Shown one piece after another: positions 6,681 to 14,577 of a DNA stretch of 24,665 nucleotides. The stretch's first letter is position 1, and the number at the start of each line of letters is the position of its first letter. Made by a program: the position numbers and the translations under genes. The notes under the pieces were generated by a model. The model saw only the letters and a program-made list of their open reading frames with translations, did no database searches and was not told where the DNA came from. Source of the stretch: DSYF01 sp041181065 (lineage in GTDB: Bacteria; Verrucomicrobiota; Verrucomicrobiia; Limisphaerales; DSYF01); NCBI GenBank assembly GCA_041181065.1, contig JBEGQI010000185.1, positions 1 through 24,665 of the forward strand. Reading direction: 5' to 3'.

Positions 6681-9347
6681 ATGACAATCTCAAACCTTCG
6701 TCCGCTCGCTTCGATGACCCGCTTCCCGGCTTCACTTGGCAAGTGGCTGTTGTTTTCCGTTTTGATTATGAGCGCGAGTGTCGCACTGGCGGGCCGCGAG
6801 CGGCTGTCCTTCAACGATGGTTGGCTGTTCACCAAGGACGACCCGTCTGGCACGGGCGACGCATTGTCCTACAAGACTCTCAAGCCGTGGTTGCTGCCGA
6901 GCGCGGCGCCGTTCACGAAGAACAATACGAACGTCGCGAATGCTAAGCGTCCCGCAGGCAACGTCGGTGCGGAGGTGACTTACACCCAGTCCATCTTCGA
7001 CGACTCCAGCTGGCGCAAGGTGACGTTGCCGCACGACTGGGCCATCGAGGGGCCGTTCAAGCAGGAATATCCCGGCGAGACCGGCAAGCTGAAGTGGTGG
7101 GGCGCGGTCTGGTATCGCAAGCACTTCACTTTGCCCGCCGCAGACGCGGGCAAACAGATCTATCTCGATGTGGATGGCGCGATGTCTTACGTGAGCGTCT
7201 GGGTGAACGGGCAATTCGCGGGCGGCTGGCCTTACGGCTACGCGTCCTTCCGTGTGGATCTGACGCCGTTCGTGAAGCCCGGCGCCGAGAACGTCATCGC
7301 CATCCGGCTCGACAGCCCGGAGGAATCGTCGCGCTGGTATCCGGGCAGCGGCATTTATCGCAATGTGTGGCTGGTGAAGACCGCACCAGTGCACGTAGGG
7401 CAGTGGGGGAGCCTTGTGACTTTCTTCGAAGAGAGTGATGTTGTCAGCGGTGTTGTGCCGCAGAACGTTGTTAGGGTTCGGACAACGGTAAGCAACGGAT
7501 CAGGAAGCGCCGCTGGTATCCAACTCGAAACGAGAATTATCGATTCGAAGGGCAAGGAAGTTGGAGTTGCGCTTGTGACAAATTTAATTGCAGCGGGCGG
7601 TGAGCGTGAGTTTGCCAGTGCTTTTAATATATCTAAGCCTGAGCGGTGGAGCATCCAGACACCTAGCCTTTATCGCGCTTTAACTAGCGTGATCAAAGAT
7701 GGGGTGGTCATCGACAAAGTCGAAACCCCCTTCGGCATCCGCACCTTCGCCTTCACCAAGGACAACGGCTTCCTCCTGAACGGCGAGCGCGTCCCGCTAA
7801 ATGGCGTTTGCAACCACCACGACCTCGGCGCCCTTGGCGCGGCCATCAACGTGCGCGCGCTGGAGCGGCAGTTGGAGATCTTGAAGGCGATGGGCTGCAA
7901 TGCCATTCGCACCAGCCACAATCCACCCGCGCCCGAGTTGCTCGACCTCTGCGACCGCATGGGTTTCGTGGTGATGGATGAATCGTTTGATTGCTGGGCC
8001 GCGAAGAAGTGCAAGAATGATTACCATCTGCTCTATCAGGATTGGCACGAAGCCGATGTGCGTGCCTACATGCGCCGCGACCGGAATCATCCGAGCATCG
8101 TGCTCTGGAGCATCGGCAACGAAATCCCCGAGCAGGCGAACACGAACCGTTTCCACATCGCGCGCGAACTAGCCGCCATCGTCCGTGAGGAAGACCCGAC
8201 GCGACCCGTGACCGCCGGCTGCAATCACGTCGTCGCCGGCTACAACGGCTTCCAGAACATCGTCGATGTGTTCGGCTACAACTACAAACCCGAGCAGTAT
8301 CCGAAGTTCCGGGCGACGAGTCCCAACATCCCGCTCTACGCAAGCGAGACGTCGTCCTGCATCAGTTCACGCGGGGAATATTTCTTCCCCGTGAGCGACG
8401 ACAAAGCCCAGGGCATGGCGGATTTCCAGATGAGTTCCTACGACCTCTACGCGCCGCGCTGGGCGATGCCACCGGACACGGAGTTCAAAGGGCAGGATGC
8501 AAATCCGTTCGTCGCCGGCGAATTCGTCTGGACCGGTTTTGATTATCTCGGCGAACCGACTCCATACAGCGATGACCTGAGCAACCTGCAAAACTATTCT
8601 GACCCGGCCGACAAGGCGCGTGCCGAGGCGGAACTGAAGGCGATGGGGAAGATCGCGACCCCGTCGCGCAGCAGTTACTTCGGCATCGTGGATCTGGCGG
8701 GCTTCCCGAAGGATCGTTACTACATCTACCAAGCGCGGTGGCGTCCCGAACTGCCGATGGCGCACATCCTCCCGCACTGGAATTGGCCCGAGCGCGTCGG
8801 GCAGGTGACGCCGGTGCACGTCTACACGAGCGGCGATTCCGCGGAGCTTTTCCTCAACGGCAAATCGCTCGGCAAGAAAGCCAAGGGCAAGTTCGAGTAT
8901 CGTCTGCGTTGGGACGACGTGGTTTATCAACCCGGCGAACTCAAAGTGGTCGCCTACAAGCACGGCAAGAAGTGGGCGACAGACGTGATGAAAACGACCG
9001 GCCCGGCGGCGAAGCTCGCCTTGACGCCTGATCGCGAGAAGATCGCCGCTGACGGCAAGGACCTGTCGTTCGTGACCGTGAAGGTGGCGGACAAGGACGG
9101 CTTGCTCGTGCCGCGCTTGAAGAATCAGCTTACGTTCAAGATTGATGGCCCTGGCGAAATCGTGGCGACCGACAACGGCGACGCAACGAGCTTTGAATCT
9201 TTCCAAGCCCCGACGCGCAAAGCTTACAACGGCCTCGCGCTCGTCATCGTCCGCGCCAAAGCCGGCGAGGCCGGAAAGATCACGCTCAAGGCCGAGGCTG
9301 ATGGCTTGAAGGCGGGCGAGTGCGAGATCCGCGGAGTGAAGCCGTGA
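6681..9347 (+). CDS. secreted GH2 beta-glycosidase (beta-galactosidase-like, with DUF4982-type C-terminus)
   Basis: An exported glycoside hydrolase family 2 enzyme of 888 residues. The ATG at 6681 gives a signal peptide ending SASVALA (cleavage after about residue 37). A TTG frame opening at 6642 is disfavoured. Domains: sugar-binding jelly roll about 38-235 (LSFNDGWLF, TLPHDWAIEGPF, VWYRKHFTLP, SRWYPGSGIYRNVWL), immunoglobulin-like domain about 240-350, TIM barrel about 352-640, then beta-sandwich C-terminal domains from about 700 (HVYTSGDSAELFLNGKSLG and a terminal Ig-like repeat). The acid/base is Glu481 in SIGNEI and the nucleophile Glu556 in YASETSS, correctly spaced. The likely substrate is a beta-galactoside or related side-chain sugar; specificity is inference. 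The middle Ig-like segment has much lower GC than its flanks. The next gene overlaps it (GTGA). Confidence 0.92.
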   Translation: MTISNLRPLASMTRFPASLGKWLLFSVLIMSASVALAGRERLSFNDGWLFTKDDPSGTGDALSYKTLKPWLLPSAAPFTKNNTNVANAKRPAGNVGAEVTYTQSIFDDSSWRKVTLPHDWAIEGPFKQEYPGETGKLKWWGAVWYRKHFTLPAADAGKQIYLDVDGAMSYVSVWVNGQFAGGWPYGYASFRVDLTPFVKPGAENVIAIRLDSPEESSRWYPGSGIYRNVWLVKTAPVHVGQWGSLVTFFEESDVVSGVVPQNVVRVRTTVSNGSGSAAGIQLETRIIDSKGKEVGVALVTNLIAAGGEREFASAFNISKPERWSIQTPSLYRALTSVIKDGVVIDKVETPFGIRTFAFTKDNGFLLNGERVPLNGVCNHHDLGALGAAINVRALERQLEILKAMGCNAIRTSHNPPAPELLDLCDRMGFVVMDESFDCWAAKKCKNDYHLLYQDWHEADVRAYMRRDRNHPSIVLWSIGNEIPEQANTNRFHIARELAAIVREEDPTRPVTAGCNHVVAGYNGFQNIVDVFGYNYKPEQYPKFRATSPNIPLYASETSSCISSRGEYFFPVSDDKAQGMADFQMSSYDLYAPRWAMPPDTEFKGQDANPFVAGEFVWTGFDYLGEPTPYSDDLSNLQNYSDPADKARAEAELKAMGKIATPSRSSYFGIVDLAGFPKDRYYIYQARWRPELPMAHILPHWNWPERVGQVTPVHVYTSGDSAELFLNGKSLGKKAKGKFEYRLRWDDVVYQPGELKVVAYKHGKKWATDVMKTTGPAAKLALTPDREKIAADGKDLSFVTVKVADKDGLLVPRLKNQLTFKIDGPGEIVATDNGDATSFESFQAPTRKAYNGLALVIVRAKAGEAGKITLKAEADGLKAGECEIRGVKP

Positions 9348-10402
9348 AGTTCCTCAGCGCCGTAGCAGCCTTGATTGTTTCGCTGGCGGGCATCGCCCGC
9401 GCCGCCGAGCCGGTGGACGCGACCACGATGCAGCGGGTTTACGACGAGGTGAAGACGCCGTTTAAATACGGCGTCGTTCTGCGCGGTAGCTCTACTAACG
9501 AACTCGTCGATTGCCCAAGCCTCTTCCGTCGCGATGGCAAGTGGTTCATGATGTATGTCGCGAACTCGAACAAGGTGGGTTACGAAACTTTTCTTGCCGA
9601 GAGTAGCGATCTGTTGAGCTGGACCAAGCGCGGGAAGATTCTGTCGTTCACGCAAAGAGGCTGGGATGCGTGGCAAGCGGATGGCGGGCTGGCACTGGTG
9701 AATCCGGTGTGGGGTGGCGATGCTGCCATCGAAAGCTTCAAGGGGAAGTTCTGGCTCTCCTACATTGGCGGCGCGATGCAAGGTTACGAGCCGGACCCGC
9801 TGTCCATCGGCATGGCGTGGACTAAAGACCCGGCGCAATCGGCTGAGTGGACGCGCGTGAAGGAGAATCCCGTGATGACTCCGTGCGACCCGGACGTGCG
9901 CGAGTTCGAGCGACTCACGCTCTACAAGAGTTCCATCATCCGAGATCCGCAGCGTTCGCTCGGCGCGCCGTTCGTGATGTTCTACAACGCGAAATACAAG
10001 AACGGCTACGAGCGCATCGGCATGGCGACGTCGAAGGACCTGGTGAAATGGCAGCGCTTCGGGACGAATTGCGTAGTGGCCAACGGCGAGGAGAAGCGCA
10101 ACGGCATCACCGGCGACCCGCAACTCGTGAAGATGGGCGACTTGTGGGTGATGTTCTACTTCGGCGCCGGCTGGAAGCCGAAGGCGTTCGATACCTTCGC
10201 TGTTTCGCGCGACTTGGTGAACTGGACCAAGTGGGAAGGGCAGCACCTCATCGAGCCGAGCGAGCCGTTCGACGCGACCTACGCCCACAAGCCGTGGGTG
10301 CTGAAGCACGAGGGCGTGGTGTATCACTTTTACTGCGCCGTCGGTAGCGAGGGCCGCGTGATTGCGCTCGCGACGTCGAAAGATTTGAAAGCGAAGCCGT
10401 AG
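9344..10402 (+). CDS. secreted GH43/GH130-like five-bladed beta-propeller glycosidase
   Basis: A 352-residue exported protein. The GTG at 9344 overlaps the GH2 stop as GTGA, has a GGAG about eight bases upstream, and gives a tidy signal peptide (MKFLSAVAALIVSLAGIARA). A GTG at 9320 would add eight charged residues and is less likely. The fold is a five-bladed propeller, judged from repeated strands: DCPSLFRRDGKWFMMY (about 57-71), GGDAAIESFKGKFWLSY (about 125-140), SSIIRDPQ...PFVMFYNAKY, GDPQLVKMGDLWVMFYFG (about 257-274) and HKPWVLKHEGVVYHFY (about 315-330). Each blade repeats the xDP.L....G.W.MFY pattern of clan GH-F and GH130 enzymes. Asp57, Asp127, Glu130 and Asp258 are candidate active-site acids, not assigned. 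Arabinosidase or galactosidase activity on pectin side chains would fit the cluster. Translational coupling to the GH2 gene is likely. Confidence 0.8.
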   Translation: MKFLSAVAALIVSLAGIARAAEPVDATTMQRVYDEVKTPFKYGVVLRGSSTNELVDCPSLFRRDGKWFMMYVANSNKVGYETFLAESSDLLSWTKRGKILSFTQRGWDAWQADGGLALVNPVWGGDAAIESFKGKFWLSYIGGAMQGYEPDPLSIGMAWTKDPAQSAEWTRVKENPVMTPCDPDVREFERLTLYKSSIIRDPQRSLGAPFVMFYNAKYKNGYERIGMATSKDLVKWQRFGTNCVVANGEEKRNGITGDPQLVKMGDLWVMFYFGAGWKPKAFDTFAVSRDLVNWTKWEGQHLIEPSEPFDATYAHKPWVLKHEGVVYHFYCAVGSEGRVIALATSKDLKAKP

Positions 10403-10410
10403 GATTGCTC

Positions 10411-10485
10411 GTAGTCCCGCCTTTAGGCGGTTCGTGCCGGCTGGTTGACGTTTTCGCGCTCCCAACCGCCTAAAGGCGGGACTAC
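10411..10485. repeat. nested palindromic repeat (REP/BIME-like)
   Basis: Two perfect 22-bp inverted arms (10411-10432 and 10464-10485) flank a 31-base spacer. Each arm is itself a hairpin, CCGCC-TTTA-GGCGG. Nested palindromes of this sort are typical of REP/BIME-type elements. It starts eight bases after the stop of the GH43-like gene and lies in the 143-base gap before the second GH2, so its RNA could attenuate transcription or protect the upstream message. It lacks a trailing T-run, so it is not a canonical intrinsic terminator. Confidence 0.8.
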
Positions 10486-10545
10486 AAACCGAGGTCGCCA
10501 GATTTGGGGACGGTTCAATTGCCGAGGTTCAGCTAAGATTTTCAC

Positions 10546-12969
10546 ATGAACAAACACCTACGCGCATTTGCTGTCGGATTGATTCTCTTTGTGGCGTCGC
10601 TTTGTTCATTGAGCGCGCGCACGGTCACTTCCTTCGACACCGACTGGCGCTTCCTTAAAGCCGATGCGCCGGGTGCGGAGCAATCCACCTTTGACGATTC
10701 CAACTGGCGCACGCTGGATGTCCCGCACGACTGGAGCATCGAAGGGCCGTTCGCGCAGACCAACAAGACCGGCGGCGCGGGTGCGTTCCTGCCGTCGGGT
10801 GTGGGCTGGTATCGGAAGGCGTTCACGCTGCCGGAGTGTGCTTCGAACCAGTGCGTGTTCATCGACTTCGATGGGGTGATGGAAAACAGCATCGTCTGGA
10901 TCAACGGCGTGAAGCTCGGCCAGCGTCCCAATGGCTACGTCAGCTTCCGCTACGATCTCACGCCGCATCTGAGGTTCGGTTCCGGAGTGACGAATGTGAT
11001 CGCGGTTCGCGCGGATACTTCGGCGCAACCGGCGTCGCGGTGGTATTCGGGCGCGGGGATTTATCGGCATGTGCGGCTGGCAACGACGGATCGGGTTCAC
11101 TTTCCGCGATCCGGTATTTTTGCCAGCGTTTCGGAAGTGAAGGCGCGAGAGGCGACCGTGCGGATTGAGAGTTCCACGGTTGATGTCAGAGGCTATGGAG
11201 GAATTTTCGTTGTGCGGACGGAAATTCTCACGCTCGCAGGGGTGAGTGTGGCTTCGATCGCCGGTGAAGTGTTCATGCCCTGCATGGGAGGTGTGCCTAC
11301 TCGGACTTCGGATCTTCCGGATTATCGGACTAACAGTGTGCCTCCCAGCCGAGGACGAATCGTGCAATCGATTTTTCTACCGGAACCGGAATTCTGGAGT
11401 GTGGATTCGCCAAAGCTGTATCGCGTAGTCAGCACGCTTCTCCAAGGGGACAAAGCCTTGGATCAACAAACCAACACCTTTGGCATCCGTGACGCCCGGT
11501 TCACTCCAGAGCAAGGCTTCCTGCTCAACGGCAAGAAGGTCATGCTCAAAGGCGTCTGCCTCCACCACGACGGCGGCGCCTTTGGCGCAGCAGTGCCGCT
11601 CGGCGTGTGGGAGCAGCGGTTGGCGGCATTGAAGGAACTTGGCTGCAATGCCATTCGCACGTCGCATAATCCCGTTGCGCCGGAGTTTCTCGACCTGTGC
11701 GACCGCATGGGCTTCCTCGTCATGGACGAGTTCTTCGATTGCTGGACGGTTGGGAAGAATCCACACGACTACCACAAGTATTTTGATGAGTGGTCGCTGA
11801 GCGATTTGCGCGACACGGTGCGGCGCGACCGGAATCACCCGAGCATCATTCTCTACAGCGCCGGGAACGAAATCCACGACACTCCCCAGCCCGAACTCGC
11901 CAAGCGCATCCTCGCCGGCTTGGTGAAAGAATACAAAGCCAGCGACCGGACGCGGCCGGTGACGCAGGCGTTGTTCCGCCCGAACGTGAGCGGCGATTAC
12001 ACGAACGGACTCGCAGATATGCTGGATGTGGTCGGCACAAACTACCGTGACAAGGAATTGCTCGCCGCGCAGAGGGCGAAGCCGGAGCGGAAGATCGTGG
12101 GCACCGAGCAGCGGCATGATTTGGAAACGTGGCTGAACTGCCGCGACAATCCATCGCACGCGGGGCAGTTCCTTTGGACGGGTATTGATTATCTCGGAGA
12201 GGCGAAAATCTGGCCGCGCAATGCGCATGCGTCCGGCTTACTGGATCGCATTGGCTGGCCGAAGCCGCTCGCGTATCAGCGCCAGAGCTGGTGGAGCGAC
12301 CAGCCGATGGTCTGCATCGCCAGACGCGTGGCGGGCGACGATTTGATGCCGACCGATCCCGGTTATGGCGGCGAAGAAAAACACACGCAAGTGACCTTCA
12401 ACGACTGGTCGCCGCGCAATCGCGAGCCGCATCCGGAAAATGTCGAAGTGTATTCCAACGGTGAGGAAGTGGAGCTGTTGCTGAACGGTCATTCGCTCGG
12501 TGCGTTGAAGAAGCCCGCGGACGATTCGCCCCGGCAGTGGCGCGTTCCTTTTGGTGCGGGTGAACTTGCGGCGGTGGCTCGCAACAGCGGAAAAGAAGTC
12601 GCGCGCCAGACGCTGCGCACTGCGGGCTTGGCGACGAAGTTGAGCCTCGTCGCAGATGCGCCGGAAGTTTCGCCACGCTCGGATGATGTGGTGTTCGTGA
12701 GTGCGAACGTTTTGGACGAGGCTGACGTATTGGTGCCGAATGCAAACCCGTTGGTGAAGTTCAGCGTCAGTGGGCCGGGAACGATTGTGGCGGTGGACAA
12801 CGGCGATTGCTTGAGCACGGAACCGTTCCAGGCAGCCCAGCGCAAAGCCTACGGTGGCCGATGTGTGGCGTTCATCCGTGCAACTGCGCCCACAGGCGAC
12901 ATCATCGTGACTGCCGAAGCCGAAGGATTGAATCCCTCGAAAGCAATCATCAGGGCGGCGGGAAAGTGA
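10546..12969 (+). CDS. secreted GH2 beta-glycosidase (second copy)
   Basis: An exported family 2 glycoside hydrolase of 807 residues, homologous to the gene at 6681. The ATG at 10546 starts a signal peptide (FAVGLILFVASLCSLSA). Domains: jelly roll about 25-185 (DVPHDWSIEGPF, VGWYRKAFTLP, SRWYSGAGIYRHVRL), Ig-like domain about 185-308, TIM barrel about 310-600 (GFLLNGKKVMLKGVCLHHD, GCNAIRTSHNPVAPEFLDLC), C-terminal beta domains with a VYSNGEEVELLLNGHSLG unit and a terminal Ig-like repeat. The acid/base is Glu442 in YSAGNEIHD and the nucleophile Glu521 in VGTEQRHD, 79 residues apart as expected. The barrel ends with WTGIDYLGE. Substrate is unknown; the partly different loops suggest a different linkage or sugar from the first copy. 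It follows a palindromic repeat and precedes the esterase by 61 bases. Confidence 0.92.
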   Translation: MNKHLRAFAVGLILFVASLCSLSARTVTSFDTDWRFLKADAPGAEQSTFDDSNWRTLDVPHDWSIEGPFAQTNKTGGAGAFLPSGVGWYRKAFTLPECASNQCVFIDFDGVMENSIVWINGVKLGQRPNGYVSFRYDLTPHLRFGSGVTNVIAVRADTSAQPASRWYSGAGIYRHVRLATTDRVHFPRSGIFASVSEVKAREATVRIESSTVDVRGYGGIFVVRTEILTLAGVSVASIAGEVFMPCMGGVPTRTSDLPDYRTNSVPPSRGRIVQSIFLPEPEFWSVDSPKLYRVVSTLLQGDKALDQQTNTFGIRDARFTPEQGFLLNGKKVMLKGVCLHHDGGAFGAAVPLGVWEQRLAALKELGCNAIRTSHNPVAPEFLDLCDRMGFLVMDEFFDCWTVGKNPHDYHKYFDEWSLSDLRDTVRRDRNHPSIILYSAGNEIHDTPQPELAKRILAGLVKEYKASDRTRPVTQALFRPNVSGDYTNGLADMLDVVGTNYRDKELLAAQRAKPERKIVGTEQRHDLETWLNCRDNPSHAGQFLWTGIDYLGEAKIWPRNAHASGLLDRIGWPKPLAYQRQSWWSDQPMVCIARRVAGDDLMPTDPGYGGEEKHTQVTFNDWSPRNREPHPENVEVYSNGEEVELLLNGHSLGALKKPADDSPRQWRVPFGAGELAAVARNSGKEVARQTLRTAGLATKLSLVADAPEVSPRSDDVVFVSANVLDEADVLVPNANPLVKFSVSGPGTIVAVDNGDCLSTEPFQAAQRKAYGGRCVAFIRATAPTGDIIVTAEAEGLNPSKAIIRAAGK

Positions 12970-13030
12970 GTGGGTGGGTAGCCAATTTTTGAATTTCCCA
13001 CAGCCCCGGCGTCGTCAGTAGCATTCGAGC

Positions 13031-14488
13031 ATGTCTAAGGTTTTCACCACTCTCGTCGTGTCGTTGTTTACGTTGGCGGTTAGTGTCGCGGAGGCGGGCA
13101 AGCCCACGCTGTTCCTCGCGGGCGATTCAACCGTCAACAATTCCACCAAAGGCCAGTTGGGCTGGGGCAAGCCAATCGCGAATTACTTCGACACAAACCG
13201 CATCACGGTCGTGAACAAGGCGCGGGGTGGCCGCAGCAGTCGCACTTACAAGACCGAAGGTTTGTGGGACGAACTCGCCGTGCAACTCAAGCCGGGCGAC
13301 TTCGTGCTGATCCAATTCGGCCATAACGACAATGGTCCGATGGATTCCGACCGGGCGCGCGCGTCCATCCACAGCAACGGTGACGAATCGCGTGTCGTGA
13401 CGAACAAGACGACGGGCAAGATCGAGGCGGTTTACAGCTACGGCTGGTATCTGCGGCATTACATCGCGGACGCCAAGGCGAAGGGCGCGACGCCGATCAT
13501 CCTCTCGCTGGTGGCGCGCGACATTTGGAAGGACGGCAAAGTTGAGCGTGCGACTGATAGTTACACGAAGTGGGCGCGTGAGGCGGCGGAGCAGGGCGGG
13601 GCGCAGTTCATCGACTTGAATGATTTGACAGCGACGCACTTCGAGAAAGTGGGACGCGAAGTCACGCACTCGCAATTGTTCGGCACAAACGATCACACGC
13701 ACACAACACCGCTTGGCGCGGATGCGAATGCGCAATGCGTCGTCGCTGGACTGCGCGCGCTGAAGAATTGTGCGCTGACGCAGTATCTTTTGGACAAATC
13801 ACTGGTCGCAAAAGCCGCTGTCAATTCTTCACCGGAGGCAACGGCAGCCAAGCGCACGCTCATCGCCATCATCGGCGATTCGACAGTCGCAAATTATCCT
13901 GCCGAAAAGCCCGCACGCGGTTGGGGCATGTATGTGCAGGAGCGGTTTAATAGCTCGGTCGTGATTTCCAATCTCGCGGCGAACGGCCGCAGCACGAAGA
14001 CGTTCATCAAGGAAGGCCGCTGGAAGAACACGCTCGCGCTCAAGCCGGACTATGTGTTGATCCAGTTCGGTCATAACGATTCGCACGCGAAGGAAAAGCC
14101 CGAAGCTACAGATGCAGCGACGGATTATCGCGATTACCTGCGGCAATACATCGACGAGGCGCGCGATGACGGCGCGGTGCCGATCCTGGTGACGCCGATG
14201 CTGCGGCGCAATTACACTGCCGACGGTAAGTTCGACGACATCCTGCAGCCCTACGCCGACGCGATGAAGGCAGTGGCGCAGGAGAAGAACGTGCCGGTGA
14301 TCGATTTGCACTCGGCAAGCCGGGCGCTTTACGAGAAGCTGGGTCCGACCGAGGTCGCGAAGTTTGCGAGCGAGGAGAAAGACAAAACTCATTTCAACGA
14401 AGCCGGCGCGCGCGCAATGGCGGAGCTGGTGATGCAGGAATTGCCACGCGTCGCGCCGAAGCTCGCGGGGGAACTGACTGGCAAATGA
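13031..14488 (+). CDS. secreted tandem SGNH/GDSL esterase (rhamnogalacturonan acetylesterase-like, two CE12 domains)
   Basis: A 485-residue exported esterase with signal peptide (TTLVVSLFTLAVSVAEA) and two complete SGNH hydrolase domains. Domain 1 (about 24-250): GDST with Ser33, GGRSS, FGHND (Asn99) and DHTH (Asp221, His224). Domain 2 (about 275-480): GDST with Ser284, NGRST, FGHND (Asn349) and DKTH (Asp451, His454). Both carry full Ser-Asp-His triads plus the Gly and Asn oxyanion residues, so both should be active. The block order and the GGRSSRTYKTEGLW signature match rhamnogalacturonan acetylesterases (CE12), which remove acetyl groups from galacturonic acid of rhamnogalacturonan I. Single-domain members are about 230-250 residues, so this is a duplication in one chain. 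It would deacetylate the backbone before the PL4 lyase encoded downstream acts. Confidence 0.88.
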   Translation: MSKVFTTLVVSLFTLAVSVAEAGKPTLFLAGDSTVNNSTKGQLGWGKPIANYFDTNRITVVNKARGGRSSRTYKTEGLWDELAVQLKPGDFVLIQFGHNDNGPMDSDRARASIHSNGDESRVVTNKTTGKIEAVYSYGWYLRHYIADAKAKGATPIILSLVARDIWKDGKVERATDSYTKWAREAAEQGGAQFIDLNDLTATHFEKVGREVTHSQLFGTNDHTHTTPLGADANAQCVVAGLRALKNCALTQYLLDKSLVAKAAVNSSPEATAAKRTLIAIIGDSTVANYPAEKPARGWGMYVQERFNSSVVISNLAANGRSTKTFIKEGRWKNTLALKPDYVLIQFGHNDSHAKEKPEATDAATDYRDYLRQYIDEARDDGAVPILVTPMLRRNYTADGKFDDILQPYADAMKAVAQEKNVPVIDLHSASRALYEKLGPTEVAKFASEEKDKTHFNEAGARAMAELVMQELPRVAPKLAGELTGK

Positions 14489-14566
14489 CCGTCAGTGCTG
14501 CGCATCGGAATTGCCTCGGTTCAACCAAGCGTCCGATGGCGAAGTTCGGTTTTGCCGGTTACGGAT

Positions 14567-14570
14567 GGAG
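14567..14570 (+). promoter_or_regulatory. ribosome binding site deciding the GH31 start
   Basis: GGAG lies seven bases before the ATG at 14578. This supports that ATG over the upstream in-frame ATG at 14485, which overlaps the esterase stop and would put 31 non-hydrophobic residues in front of the signal peptide. Confidence 0.55.
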
Positions 14571-14577
14571 CAAGCAC

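Noticed and set aside
9224..10465. Minus-strand open frame across the GH43-like gene
   Set aside because: Arg/Leu-rich shadow frame without motifs; the plus-strand gene has propeller repeats and a signal peptide.
10411..10485. Intrinsic terminator or CRISPR-like repeat
   Set aside because: There is no T-run after the stem and no regular spacing of further units; the arm-within-arm palindrome fits a REP-type element better.
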